From Cytophagaceae bacterium (GTDB lineage: Bacteria > Bacteroidota > Bacteroidia > Cytophagales > Cytophagaceae), in the NCBI GenBank assembly GCA_025454925.1, contig JALONM010000010.1, positions 1 through 64,000 on the forward strand: a stretch of 64,000 bases of DNA, in the 5' to 3' direction. Numbering within the stretch: position 1 is the first letter of the stretch; each line of letters begins with the position of its first letter. Made by a program: the position numbers and the translations under genes. Shown here piece after piece: positions 35,011 through 44,235 of this stretch. The notes under the pieces were generated by a model, which made no database searches, was not told the DNA's origin, and was given only the letters and a program-made list of their open reading frames with translations.

Positions 35011-35966
35011 AAAACTCCCTACTTTTCAATTTTGATGTAAATAAAGCGGAAAACTCCATTACCGTAGAGCGTTCTTTTCGTGCCCCTCTTGACTTGGTAT
35101 GGTCTGCCTGGACACAGGCGGAAATACTTGATCAATGGTGGGCCCCAAAACCGTATCGCACCGAAACCAAGAGTATGAATTTCAGTGTGGGCGGGCGCTG
35201 GCATTATTCCATGGTAAGCCCACAAGGCGAACGACATTGGTGTTTGTTTGAGTATGAAAGTATTGAAAAGGAACAATCCTACTCGGGCCTGGATGCCTTT
35301 TGCGATGAACAGGCCAACATTCAAACAGGACATCCTCGCATGCATTGGACGAATACCTTTCACAATAACGAAGGTGGCACGATGGTGCGTTGTTTAATCC
35401 GATTCAACCAATTATCCGATCTGGAAACCATCATGACCATGGGCTTCCAAGAAGGATTTTCTATGGCCATCGAAAATCTGGATGCTTACATACAGGCACA
35501 ATTTCTTCTCAAACAAGAAAAAAAATCTACCAGCAAAGAAAGAGTATGTACGTATCTGAATTTTCCAGGTAACACAGAAGAAGCTTTACGTTTCTATCAG
35601 TCGGTTTTTAAAACCGAGTTCGTAAAAGGCATCCAGCGATTCAGCGATTTACCGGAGAACCCCGCCATGCCTCCCCTCCACGATTCCGTTAAAAACATGG
35701 TCTTGCACGCAGAGTTACCTTTGATAGGAGGACATATTTTAATGGCTACCGATGCCCCTGCCGAAATGGGTTTCACTGTAATTTCTGGAAACAATATGCA
35801 CATCCATCTGGAGCCTGCCAATCGAAGCGAAGCCGATCGAATTTTCCATGAACTTTCTTCAGGGGGGAATATTGAAATGCCTATGCAAGAAATGTTTTGG
35901 GGTGCCTACTTTGGGAGTTTTAAAGATAAGTACGGCATCAACTGGATGATACAAGTTCTTTCGTAA
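35007..35966 (+). CDS. AHSA1/SRPBCC - VOC (PhnB-like) fusion protein
   Basis: The 319-residue product joins two domains. Residues 15-165 form an AHSA1-type START-like fold (ERSFRAPLDLVWSAWTQAEILDQWWAPKPY; GFQEGFSMAIENLDAY). Residues 178-318 form a VOC/PhnB-like domain (YLNFPGNTEEALRFYQSVF; HILMATDAPAEMGF; MFWGAYFGSFKDKYGINWMIQ). Separately encoded versions often share operons under an ArsR regulator, so the fusion supports a shared role, probably small-molecule binding or detoxification. The PhnB-like half shows few metal-ligand residues, so it may be a binding rather than catalytic module. Substrate unknown. Confidence 0.9.
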   Translation: MKNSLLFNFDVNKAENSITVERSFRAPLDLVWSAWTQAEILDQWWAPKPYRTETKSMNFSVGGRWHYSMVSPQGERHWCLFEYESIEKEQSYSGLDAFCDEQANIQTGHPRMHWTNTFHNNEGGTMVRCLIRFNQLSDLETIMTMGFQEGFSMAIENLDAYIQAQFLLKQEKKSTSKERVCTYLNFPGNTEEALRFYQSVFKTEFVKGIQRFSDLPENPAMPPLHDSVKNMVLHAELPLIGGHILMATDAPAEMGFTVISGNNMHIHLEPANRSEADRIFHELSSGGNIEMPMQEMFWGAYFGSFKDKYGINWMIQVLS

Positions 35967-35991
35967 GAAAATTGACTAAACTAAAAAAACG

Positions 35992-36031
35992 ATTGCCGTT
36001 GAAGAAAAATGCATCCTCGACGGCAATTGTT
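35992..36031 (+). terminator. Putative terminator after the AHSA1-VOC gene
   Basis: ATTGCCGT at 35992-35999 and ACGGCAAT at 36020-36027 form an 8-bp stem with a 20-nt loop, then TGTTTAAA. The T-run is weak, so this may be a Rho-dependent or inefficient terminator. Confidence 0.55.
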
Positions 36032-36145
36032 TAAACCCTCATCTTTCCATAGAAATTCTTCTATGGAGAACCGATTGATAAAATCAAGGGCTTCAGAAGG
36101 AATCGAATTAAAGAAATTATTTTCGAAGACAAAATTTTTATTTCC

Positions 36146-36226
36146 CGGGATTACCGGCCATGGATCTGCGATCCATGAACTTCCTCCACCGTGCGCTTCC
36201 CTTCTTTGGAGAAATACCGGTTTAAG
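36146..36226 (-). repeat. Dispersed 81-bp palindrome-bearing repeat, copy 1
   Basis: Read on the minus strand this is about 84% identical to 51265-51344, with a single 1-nt gap. It begins TTAAACCGG and ends CCGGTAATCCCG, so its ends are imperfect inverted repeats, and it contains the hairpin CATGGATC-GCA-GATCCATG. It lies 14 bp past the stop of the PorP-like gene. No protein can be read through it. A REP/BIME-like or other intergenic element is the best description. Confidence 0.8.
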
Positions 36227-36239
36227 TAGCCTCTAATTC

Positions 36240-37202
36240 TTAATTCCAAAAATCATTGGGGCATAGTACCTGATTTCTACGTTTGAGATTCATTCCGAAA
36301 ATTATTTCATGAGACCCCCAACTTACGGTTCTTATTCTTGAAGTAATCAGATCATAGGAATATCCGATTTCGAATCGTTCGTTCAACAGCACTCCTATGA
36401 GCACAGCCATGGCATCTTGTCGGCGGTATGAAATTCCCAGCCAAGCCATTTTATTATATTTAATGCGCGCATTGAGATCGATCTGAAGTGGTGTTTGGTA
36501 CACATATTTCATCATGATACTGGGAATGAAGTCCCACTCGCGCGAGAAACTAAAACGATAGCCTCCTGTCAAATAGTAATGATAACGAAGTTGTCCGAAA
36601 TCAGAATTCGAAACATTGAATTTAAGATTTTGCCTGAAGAGTTGATTGGCTGAAACACCCGCATAAAATCGATCTCCATACGTCCATAGTCCCAGGGAAG
36701 CATCCGGCGTCATATAGCTAAGTTTGTTATTGGCCACCAGCGGATCATCAGGAGATTGTACAAAGAACAATTCATTCGCGCGTATCTGATATTGAAACAT
36801 ACCGACACTGGCGCCCATGGACACCGTTAGTTTTTGGGAGGGTTTCAGATGGTAGGAATACGAGCCATACATACCCGTCATGGATATAGGTCCCGACTCA
36901 TCACGGAAAACATATCCTCCTACCCCATGATGTGGTTTTACGGAATGACCCCTTACTTTTTTATGCGGAAATCCAATGGGGCCATTGGCACTGGCAAAAT
37001 ATGTGAGTGGGGCACCTTTGAAGGAAGTCCATTGATTGCGCAAGCCCATTTTAATATCCCAGTAATCATTGACGCCTCCAGCGGCCGGATTTAATAAATA
37101 ATTATTGAGTATGTACTGCGTGTATTGCGCGCGTTGCTGGGCCTGCGCCAGAAAAAAGGAAAACAAACTCCAGCCAATTAGTAGATATCGTGCGTTCATC
37201 AT
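36240..37202 (-). CDS. PorP/SprF-family outer-membrane protein (T9SS-associated), module A
   Basis: The 320-residue product has a signal peptide ending AQAQQ and the family start YTQYILNNYLLNPAAGGVNDYWDIKMGLRNQWTSFKGAP, followed by alternating beta-barrel strands (YHYYLTGGYRFSF, FEIGYSYDL). PorP/SprF proteins are outer-membrane partners of the T9SS; SprF-like members assist specific type B cargo. The start ATG overlaps the stop of the preceding 1008-residue cargo gene by one base (TAATG), so the pair is translationally coupled and likely dedicated. Confidence 0.92.
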   Translation of the reverse strand: MMNARYLLIGWSLFSFFLAQAQQRAQYTQYILNNYLLNPAAGGVNDYWDIKMGLRNQWTSFKGAPLTYFASANGPIGFPHKKVRGHSVKPHHGVGGYVFRDESGPISMTGMYGSYSYHLKPSQKLTVSMGASVGMFQYQIRANELFFVQSPDDPLVANNKLSYMTPDASLGLWTYGDRFYAGVSANQLFRQNLKFNVSNSDFGQLRYHYYLTGGYRFSFSREWDFIPSIMMKYVYQTPLQIDLNARIKYNKMAWLGISYRRQDAMAVLIGVLLNERFEIGYSYDLITSRIRTVSWGSHEIIFGMNLKRRNQVLCPNDFWN

Positions 37203-40200
37203 TATTTTTTGATAAGGGTAATAGTGCCTTCAAACTTGGATTCCGGAGCTTCATTTCCATTGACGTCCAATCCTAATTCCAGCAGATAATAATACGTGGC
37301 CTCCGGAAGTGCGCCTCCGTCCCAATCGTTAGCATAACCTGTTCCTTCAAATACTTTGTTGCCCCAACGATTATAAATCAACAAACGGCTGGCAGGATAT
37401 CGCTCAATGTTACGAATGTAAAATACATCGTTGCTACCATCGCCATTAGGCGTAAGGGCATTGGCAATTTCTACAGGCAATGCTTTGGAACAGGTATCGG
37501 AGATGATTGTAATTGCCGACGAAACTATTGGAGAACATATTCCTGTGCTGTCGGAAATAATCACTCGTATAAAATCGGTGGTGGTAGGAGAAGATGTGGT
37601 ATAGGAAAGTTGCGCAGCATTGGTGCCAATGGCAGTCCAAGGCATTCCAGGCATAGAATCCTGCCATTGGATCACTCCGGAATACCCTGTAAGCGTCAAA
37701 TCATATTGTATTTTGTCGCAGACAAAGTCATTTCCTACTACATTCCCAAGATTCAACTCCAGCATCTTTCCGGTTAATACATTGCTGGTATCTACTCCGC
37801 ATGGGGCTTGCGAAGCTAGTAGACGGAACTGTACTGTATTTTGCGATGTGGTTGGTGTATATTGCAGGGTAGCATTGGTAGCACCTGTTATCGAAGCAAA
37901 TCCTCCACCGTTTACAGCTTGCTGCCATTGTAAACTTCCATACGTAGGAGCGGCTGAAATTGAAAATGTTCCTCCGAGACAAACGGTATCGTTACTTAGC
38001 ATTTGGGCTGTGCCAGCATTGGGAGATAATACATAATTCACTTTCAGATTTACAGACGTATCGGTACACTGCGCTACCGGAAAAGATCCATTGCTGAAAG
38101 CCACAAACCGGAAAAAGGTGGTATCTGTCAGTTGTATTCCGGCTACGGTAGCCGGATCCGTGAGCAAAAGCCGTCGATCGTTGATCCAGGTGATGCCATC
38201 CAACGATCGCTGCAACATCAAACTATCTCCCGTTTGACCATTGCTGTAGGTAATATAAAAACTACTGCCTTCGCAAACCGGATTGGCTGAGGCCAGTAAG
38301 GTAGTGCCGGAAGTAGCCTTGCAGCACAACGAAAATTCAGATGTGTTATTGGAAGCATCGGTAGCTGTAACCACCAAGCCACCTGGAATGATGGTGCCAA
38401 ATTTAGCGGTATAATTAAATGACCAAGCTCCATTGGCATCCGCGATCACCGAGTCCAACCACATTTTCCCTTGTGGATTGATATCACAGTTCGGACAGTC
38501 TACCACCAAATAAACATCAATACGCTCATTGGCCCAGGCGGTGTTGGCGACACCTACCAATACACTGGAAGTACTTAATACCCCACTTATGCCCGGAGCC
38601 TGGTTGCCCCCATTGCCGGCAGTGCTGCTGCCTCTGTTTATAAAAATACCTTGAGATTTGTTGCAATATATTTTATTGAAGCGAACAACGTTTCCAGTTT
38701 CTGCAGTGCTGGCGAATGAATTTAATGCAGTACCAACGTTTACGCCATGGCGATCGTTGTAAGCAATGGTATTATATTCAATGATATTATTAGAGGCTGT
38801 TTGTCCTGCATTTTCTACGGAAATATTGATCCCATCCTGCACATTTGGTACAGCGGTAGTGCCGTTTAAACTTACGCCAATGAAATTGCCTCGCACCACA
38901 TTGTTGTTTCCATTGGCAATCAAAAGCCCACAAAATAATCTAGCACCACCTATTACATTACCTTCCTCGTTGAGGGTATCGCCAATAATACAGTTATCAC
39001 TTTTCAAGATTATCCCAATCAAACCATTTCCGAAATTTTGATTAGCACTGCTATCCGTTCCAATGAAATTGCCTTTCACCACCGTTCCGTGTGAATTGGC
39101 ACGACCATTACCAGGATCCAGGAAATTAATTCCTGCCAAATTGTTTGCCGAAATGATATTTCCAGTTACACGCCTTCTGCCTCCAATTACAAGCCCCGTA
39201 TTGGTGCCGCTTAATTGAATGCCATGTGCAGTATTTCCTAATGCAAGCATTCCGGATCTGGAAGTACCTATGTAATTAAATTGAATGAGGATGGTGTTGG
39301 AGTTGTTTATTTCTATTCCATTTCCACGATTCGAAGAAATCACATTTTTAGCAGCATAAGATCCTCCTATTAAAACATTCGTGCATTGATTCAAATAAAT
39401 CCCATGAGAGAAATTGCTACGAGCGGTGAATCCATCAGCCCCCACACCTATATTGTTTCCTAAGATGGCAATTGTATTTCCTGCATTGATTGTGATGCCT
39501 ATGGCGCGATTTGACCCAATAAAATTTGCTTCTCCAGGTAAAACGCCTCCTATCACTACGCCCGTGTTTGCGTTGGCCAAATTAATGCCGGATTGCTCGT
39601 TGGGTATCGCTACATTCCCGCTAACATCCAATCCAATTTTATTACCTGCAATTCGAATAGTAGAGGAATTTGCCGCAATGATAATTCCTGTTTGATTGTT
39701 ACCGGAAATAACATTGGAGGAGTCGGGTGTGGAACCTCCTATAGTAATATTCGTGAGGCCACCTGCTACTTCAATACCAGAAAGCGTATTTCCCAAATCG
39801 GCAGTACCAGCCTGGTTGGTTCCAATATAGCACCCGGAAACAGTTACCTGGGAGGCTGAAATAAGGATACCTTGCGCGGAATGGCCATGGATCACAAGTC
39901 CGCGAATACTGCTTCCTGCCGCTGTAGCCGCGATTTGCAAGCCGGAGCCTACCACATTATTGGCATTTCCATTCAATACAATCTGAGGTCCGGTAGTAAA
40001 GGGGCCATCGATTTTAACCGGACTGGTAATGACAGGTAAAGCCGTGATTAAAGCAATGCTGAAGGGTCCTGTAAACCGTATGGTATCGAGCCCTGCATTG
40101 GTGTTGGCGTCTATAATGGCTTGGCGCATGGAACCTGGTCCGGCATCGGTAGCGACCGATACGGTGTACACGGCAGCTTGAGACACAACACATGCTGCCA

Positions 40201-40228
40201 ATACCAAGAACTGAAGTATTGCTTTCAT
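37202..40228 (-). CDS. Large parallel beta-helix protein with type B gliding/T9SS C-terminal domain
   Basis: The 1008-residue product has a signal peptide (FLVLAACVVSQAA) and then about 500 residues of right-handed beta-helix, with short turns such as GLVIHGHSAQGILISASQ, SGIEVAGG and GNVISGNN recurring. Ig-like regions follow at about 560-880. The C-terminus is a type B sorting domain (TPNGDGSNDVFYIRNIERYP, LLIYNRWGNKVFE, YANDWDGG, TYYYLLEL). Such proteins are exported through the T9SS and held on the surface or released. The coupled PorP-like gene downstream probably serves it. Ligand or substrate unknown; beta-helix proteins may be adhesins or polysaccharide-active. Confidence 0.88.
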   Translation of the reverse strand: MKAILQFLVLAACVVSQAAVYTVSVATDAGPGSMRQAIIDANTNAGLDTIRFTGPFSIALITALPVITSPVKIDGPFTTGPQIVLNGNANNVVGSGLQIAATAAGSSIRGLVIHGHSAQGILISASQVTVSGCYIGTNQAGTADLGNTLSGIEVAGGLTNITIGGSTPDSSNVISGNNQTGIIIAANSSTIRIAGNKIGLDVSGNVAIPNEQSGINLANANTGVVIGGVLPGEANFIGSNRAIGITINAGNTIAILGNNIGVGADGFTARSNFSHGIYLNQCTNVLIGGSYAAKNVISSNRGNGIEINNSNTILIQFNYIGTSRSGMLALGNTAHGIQLSGTNTGLVIGGRRRVTGNIISANNLAGINFLDPGNGRANSHGTVVKGNFIGTDSSANQNFGNGLIGIILKSDNCIIGDTLNEEGNVIGGARLFCGLLIANGNNNVVRGNFIGVSLNGTTAVPNVQDGINISVENAGQTASNNIIEYNTIAYNDRHGVNVGTALNSFASTAETGNVVRFNKIYCNKSQGIFINRGSSTAGNGGNQAPGISGVLSTSSVLVGVANTAWANERIDVYLVVDCPNCDINPQGKMWLDSVIADANGAWSFNYTAKFGTIIPGGLVVTATDASNNTSEFSLCCKATSGTTLLASANPVCEGSSFYITYSNGQTGDSLMLQRSLDGITWINDRRLLLTDPATVAGIQLTDTTFFRFVAFSNGSFPVAQCTDTSVNLKVNYVLSPNAGTAQMLSNDTVCLGGTFSISAAPTYGSLQWQQAVNGGGFASITGATNATLQYTPTTSQNTVQFRLLASQAPCGVDTSNVLTGKMLELNLGNVVGNDFVCDKIQYDLTLTGYSGVIQWQDSMPGMPWTAIGTNAAQLSYTTSSPTTTDFIRVIISDSTGICSPIVSSAITIISDTCSKALPVEIANALTPNGDGSNDVFYIRNIERYPASRLLIYNRWGNKVFEGTGYANDWDGGALPEATYYYLLELGLDVNGNEAPESKFEGTITLIKK

Positions 40229-40650
40229 AGTTTATTAATAAAGATTCCGGAGTTGGAAGAATATGTATATAAAAAAATAGAGTTCGCCTTTATCGACTTT
40301 TTCGCTTTCACCCAAATGTTCATACACCATTGCATTTATGGACCCGAATTGAATCCACAATTAGTCATAATGTCAATTTCCTATGGGAGTTTATAGCTTA
40401 GACCTTAAGCAAGCAAATCTTAGTCGGTTTATGTGCTTTAAATTCTAACAAATCAGAGGTTGAAAATTATCAGATTTTACGCTTAGGAAGCATTAAAATA
40501 TAGCCAGAATTAATCCAGAAGAATATTTTTCCATTTACTTAACAAAATTTAGTGCGTAAAAGAGAGGGGCAGAAAAAAGATATTTAATACACAGAAATTG
40601 TGATCTAAGCTTATTTCATAGTAGAAAGCCTTTAATCACTAAAAGTCAGT
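40229..40650. other. Intergenic region, 422 bp, nothing identified
   Basis: This AT-rich gap lies between the start of the beta-helix gene and the 3' end of ccmB, both minus strand. No convincing ORF, hairpin with T-run or consensus promoter was found. It should contain the promoter of the beta-helix/porP pair, but no exact TAnnTTTG was seen at a suitable place. Confidence 0.3.
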
Positions 40651-41322
40651 TTAGCTTTTCCACAGGAATGGAAACAAAATATAGCCCAGGGCAGAAATCA
40701 TCAAACACAAAGCGGCCGACATCAACAAAGGCCCCTGGCTTACCGACCAGGCCAATCCATCAATACTGTTCATGCTTACTCGCATCAGCACCAATAAAAG
40801 GGGAATGCTTAAAGGAGCCCCCAGAATGGCAATAAGGGTATAACTTTGACCTGCTTTTACCGCTATGGCAGATACCATGGTATATAATGACGCTAGCCCA
40901 CTTGATCCAATTAATATGTTAAGGAAAAAAATCCAAGGTTGTTGCACCGGATTTTGAAATACCAAAGAGAACAGCAAATATGCTGAAGTAGACATCAACA
41001 GCATCAGAAGCGTATTATAAATGATTTTTGACACAATTAAACTTTGAGGACTGGCTAGGGTATAATAATACAACCAGCGACCGCTGCGCTCCTGCACAAA
41101 ACTCTTTGCTACGGTATTCACCGTAACAAATAAAATGATGATCCATAACAACGCATTCCAGATAGGTGCCGTTATCTTTCCATTTTTAGCCGTCAGGCTG
41201 ATATAACAAATATAAACGGTGCCAGCCAGGTACAGTAAGATGGATTGCAAAGTAGACTTCTGACGCCATTCCAATAACATCTCTTTCCGTATTAGGTAAT
41301 AAATTTCATGCACCGCTCTCAT
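40651..41322 (-). CDS. ccmB: Haem exporter / cytochrome c maturation permease CcmB
   Basis: From the ATG at 41322 the protein has 223 residues and starts MRAVHEIYYLIRKEMLLEWRQK; five extra residues are possible. It has six membrane helices, with FVQERSGRWLYYYTLASPQSLIVSKIIYN as the CcmB family hallmark between helices 2 and 3 and a conserved ILGAPLSIPLLLVL. CcmB is the membrane subunit of the CcmAB ABC complex in system I cytochrome c biogenesis. No ccmA, ccmC, ccmE or ccmF lies beside it, so it is encoded apart from its partners. Confidence 0.88.
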   Translation of the reverse strand: MRAVHEIYYLIRKEMLLEWRQKSTLQSILLYLAGTVYICYISLTAKNGKITAPIWNALLWIIILFVTVNTVAKSFVQERSGRWLYYYTLASPQSLIVSKIIYNTLLMLLMSTSAYLLFSLVFQNPVQQPWIFFLNILIGSSGLASLYTMVSAIAVKAGQSYTLIAILGAPLSIPLLLVLMRVSMNSIDGLAWSVSQGPLLMSAALCLMISALGYILFPFLWKS

Positions 41323-41460
41323 AAAACAAAAATCCACAAATTTTGACCATTTACAAAATGCATCCTAAAGCATCCACCCGGTGTAAGCCAGCAATTCTTT
41401 ACCTGATCAATCGTGGGCAAAGGTAAATGTAGAGATCAACCAGCAAATGAACCATGATGC

Positions 41461-41489
41461 AAAAGAGCCAAGAAACATAGCTTCTTGGC
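41461..41489 (-). terminator. Rho-independent terminator after the GH16 gene
   Basis: On the minus strand GCCAAGAA-GCTATGT-TTCTTGGC is followed by TCTTTT. It is about 50 bp past the GH16 stop and separates it from ccmB. Confidence 0.7.
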
Positions 41490-41536
41490 CCCTTGCCTGG
41501 ATATACCATTTTATCCTTTACCTAAACACACTTTTC

Positions 41537-44164
41537 TCAATAGAAATTCTTATGAAAAAGTACGGGCTTGGAGTATCGTTCGCCTTGCACATGCATCCAA
41601 TAGGTGCCGGAAGGCAAGCCCTGAATATCTATTTCCATTTCAGAAGTTTCTATCACCTTTTTACCCGTAACATCGACAATCCAAATAGTTGTAATTTTCT
41701 GATCCGTTGGCAATTCAACATAAATATGATCTGTTGCCGGATTGGGAAATACTTTTGCTTCGAAAGTAGCCTGATTTGCCTCTTGATTGGCGGTAATGGT
41801 AGGCTGAGGCATCGATGCTGTGTTTAGTTTAGTTAGTTGTATCCAGTTCAAATTCCAGGCACCCGAAGGAGCATAAATTCCCAGATGGTAAGTACCCGAA
41901 GCAGGAATAGTAACAGCATGTTGCACGGTAGTCCAGTTCTGCCATCCACCGGTAGAAGGCACCGTTACAGAACCTAGCCAAATAGAGCCTGCATTTAAAT
42001 CCAGCGAAATCACACCACCTCCCATGACACTGGCCACCCGGTATTCAACCTGATAAGTACCTGCAGTCGGAAATACGATGGATTGATAACTCATCCAATC
42101 AGTAGCATCAACATACCCTACGTTTAGGCCACCACCGGCATCTATGCAAGTTTCAGTTTGTATGCCGCCCATATAGGTATATTGTTCCGCTTCTATTTTC
42201 AAGCTCCAGGTCGCTGCATTTATTGTATAGGTGCGGGTTTCAGAAGTGCTTTCACCTCCCAGGTTGTCGGTCGCTTTGGCATACCAGGTATACGATCCGG
42301 CTACATTGGTGGGAGGCGAGCACGTAAATGGAGCGGAAAGATCGCTTCCCAGGAGGGTTCCGTTCGAAAGATAAAAATCTACTTTACGAATAGTACCATC
42401 CGCATCGTTAGCCTCAGCCTGCAAGCTCAGGCTAGCTCCTTGTGTCAGGGACGTTCCCGTGACCGGGCTTGTTAATTGAATAGTAGGTAATTGATTCTCT
42501 GCGGCCAGTCCAATAGTCATTCGATCAATATTACATTGTCCCGATACAAAATACACTCTCAATACCTGAACTCCTTGTTCCAGATAAAATGCAGACGACT
42601 GCACGGAGCTCCATTGTTGCCAGCCACCTGTAAACGGTACTCGGATGGAACATAAGGCCTGGCTTGCATTTTCCAAGCGGAATTCATTGACGGTGATAAC
42701 ATTAGTGGCGACACGCGCTGCCAGTGTATAGTTTCCGCTGGATGCCACCGATACGGTATATTCCAGCCACTCTCCAGCCTGCACATATCCAAGGTTATAT
42801 CCTCCACCGGAAGTTGGTTCAATGTCTACGGCCTCTTGCGTGCGATAGGCACCCCCGCTATTCCCTGGACTTACATCGGAATAGGCTTGTCCTGCTCCTC
42901 CCAAATCATAATTTTCTGCTTCTATAATTCCCGGTAGTATTGCAGGACTGCCAGAATACGGCCCTTGCGGAACCTGCACCGTTACTTGCACGGCGGAAGA
43001 GCGCGTGTAAGCACCGGCATTGTCTTTGGCCAACGCAGTAATCTGATAGGTACCCGCCGGAACGGACGTCCAATCAAACGTGTAGGGCGCCGACATATCT
43101 ATCCCTAATCGCGTAGTGCCCTGAAAAAATTCCACGGATGCAATAGAACCATCTGCATCGCTGGCATTCGCGGAAATAGAAATAGCAGCCGGCGCCACAA
43201 ACACACCACCATTTGCCGGATTGGACAGGCTTACTTGCGGCGCCTTATTGCTTGCGCTTACAAACTCCTGACCTGCCAGGTTTCTTCTCTGCAATCCTCC
43301 TGACCTGTATTCTGAAACTTTGTTTCCTACTTGTTGAGGGGTCCATTCCTGATCTTTAATAAAAATAGTCCAGTCCACTTGCATCGTGGATTTTCGAGAA
43401 TTGGTGCTGGCGCCAATCCGGTTGTTCCAAATCCAATTGGCGAAGGCTACCTGCATGGGATTGCGAGGATATACCGAAGAACCATCGTTATCGGTATAAG
43501 CCATGGAACCAATGTACACATTATCAATCCAGAATTTTACATCGCGCTTATTGGTGCAGGAGAATGTAAACACATGCCATCCTTCAAACGATTTAAGTGA
43601 GGTAAAATGATTTTTCCAAGCCTGCCAAGGCTCCGCAATGTATCTGTTCCAGGAAGTCATATACATGACTTTATTCTGAGCCGAGGTTCCCCAATAATCG
43701 CTGGCCATGTATTCAAAATCGATTTCACTATACCTGGATCCATCACCTCCCAATAAATAGCTGACGATGGTATAAAAAGTCTGAATGTTCGCATCCTGAT
43801 ACAGGTAAGGATTGTCGGTGCAATACATGCGTGCAGAGTACGTGCCTTCAAAATATTCGTACCCTACCGTTTCAATTCGGGCATGAGTCGTAGCACGTGT
43901 GGCTCCATTTACGGTAGTACTCAGGGTCATAAATGTATTCCCTTGAACGGCCGGATCTTCCACAAATGAAATATTATTTTTGCTGTACTGTGCGTTGGAA
44001 GGAGGACCATTGACTCCATCTACAATGGTCCACTTGTTAAAATCTCTTAATTGAGAATCATTAACCCCTGAATAACTAAAATCATCAAACATGATGGTTT
44101 GTGCCTTTAGCCCTGCAAGCTGGAGGAGCCCAAAAAGCCATAATAAAATGTAACTTGTCTTCAT
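41537..44164 (-). CDS. Secreted GH16-like glycoside hydrolase with two CBM6 domains and type A sorting domain
   Basis: From the ATG at 44164 the product has 875 residues and a signal peptide ending AGLKAQ. Residues 25-270 are a GH16-type jelly roll with the catalytic signature EIDFE (Glu147, Asp149, Glu151) and SFEGWHVFTFSC. Then come a bacterial Ig-like domain, a CBM6 (IIEAENYDLGG; GYNLGYVQAGEWLEYTV), a second Ig-like domain, a second CBM6 (IEAEQYTYMGG; LNVGYVDATDWMSY), and a type A C-terminal domain (FPNPATDHIYVEL). GH16 enzymes endo-cleave laminarin, agar, porphyran or mixed-linkage glucans; the substrate cannot be fixed here. The upstream region has three phased 11-bp repeats. Confidence 0.88.
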   Translation of the reverse strand: MKTSYILLWLFGLLQLAGLKAQTIMFDDFSYSGVNDSQLRDFNKWTIVDGVNGPPSNAQYSKNNISFVEDPAVQGNTFMTLSTTVNGATRATTHARIETVGYEYFEGTYSARMYCTDNPYLYQDANIQTFYTIVSYLLGGDGSRYSEIDFEYMASDYWGTSAQNKVMYMTSWNRYIAEPWQAWKNHFTSLKSFEGWHVFTFSCTNKRDVKFWIDNVYIGSMAYTDNDGSSVYPRNPMQVAFANWIWNNRIGASTNSRKSTMQVDWTIFIKDQEWTPQQVGNKVSEYRSGGLQRRNLAGQEFVSASNKAPQVSLSNPANGGVFVAPAAISISANASDADGSIASVEFFQGTTRLGIDMSAPYTFDWTSVPAGTYQITALAKDNAGAYTRSSAVQVTVQVPQGPYSGSPAILPGIIEAENYDLGGAGQAYSDVSPGNSGGAYRTQEAVDIEPTSGGGYNLGYVQAGEWLEYTVSVASSGNYTLAARVATNVITVNEFRLENASQALCSIRVPFTGGWQQWSSVQSSAFYLEQGVQVLRVYFVSGQCNIDRMTIGLAAENQLPTIQLTSPVTGTSLTQGASLSLQAEANDADGTIRKVDFYLSNGTLLGSDLSAPFTCSPPTNVAGSYTWYAKATDNLGGESTSETRTYTINAATWSLKIEAEQYTYMGGIQTETCIDAGGGLNVGYVDATDWMSYQSIVFPTAGTYQVEYRVASVMGGGVISLDLNAGSIWLGSVTVPSTGGWQNWTTVQHAVTIPASGTYHLGIYAPSGAWNLNWIQLTKLNTASMPQPTITANQEANQATFEAKVFPNPATDHIYVELPTDQKITTIWIVDVTGKKVIETSEMEIDIQGLPSGTYWMHVQGERYSKPVLFHKNFY

Positions 44165-44235
44165 GTACGTAGTGTTTGATTTCCGAGACAAGTATACTTC
44201 TTCGAATAAAAAATAGAATCAAAACCACCGTTACT

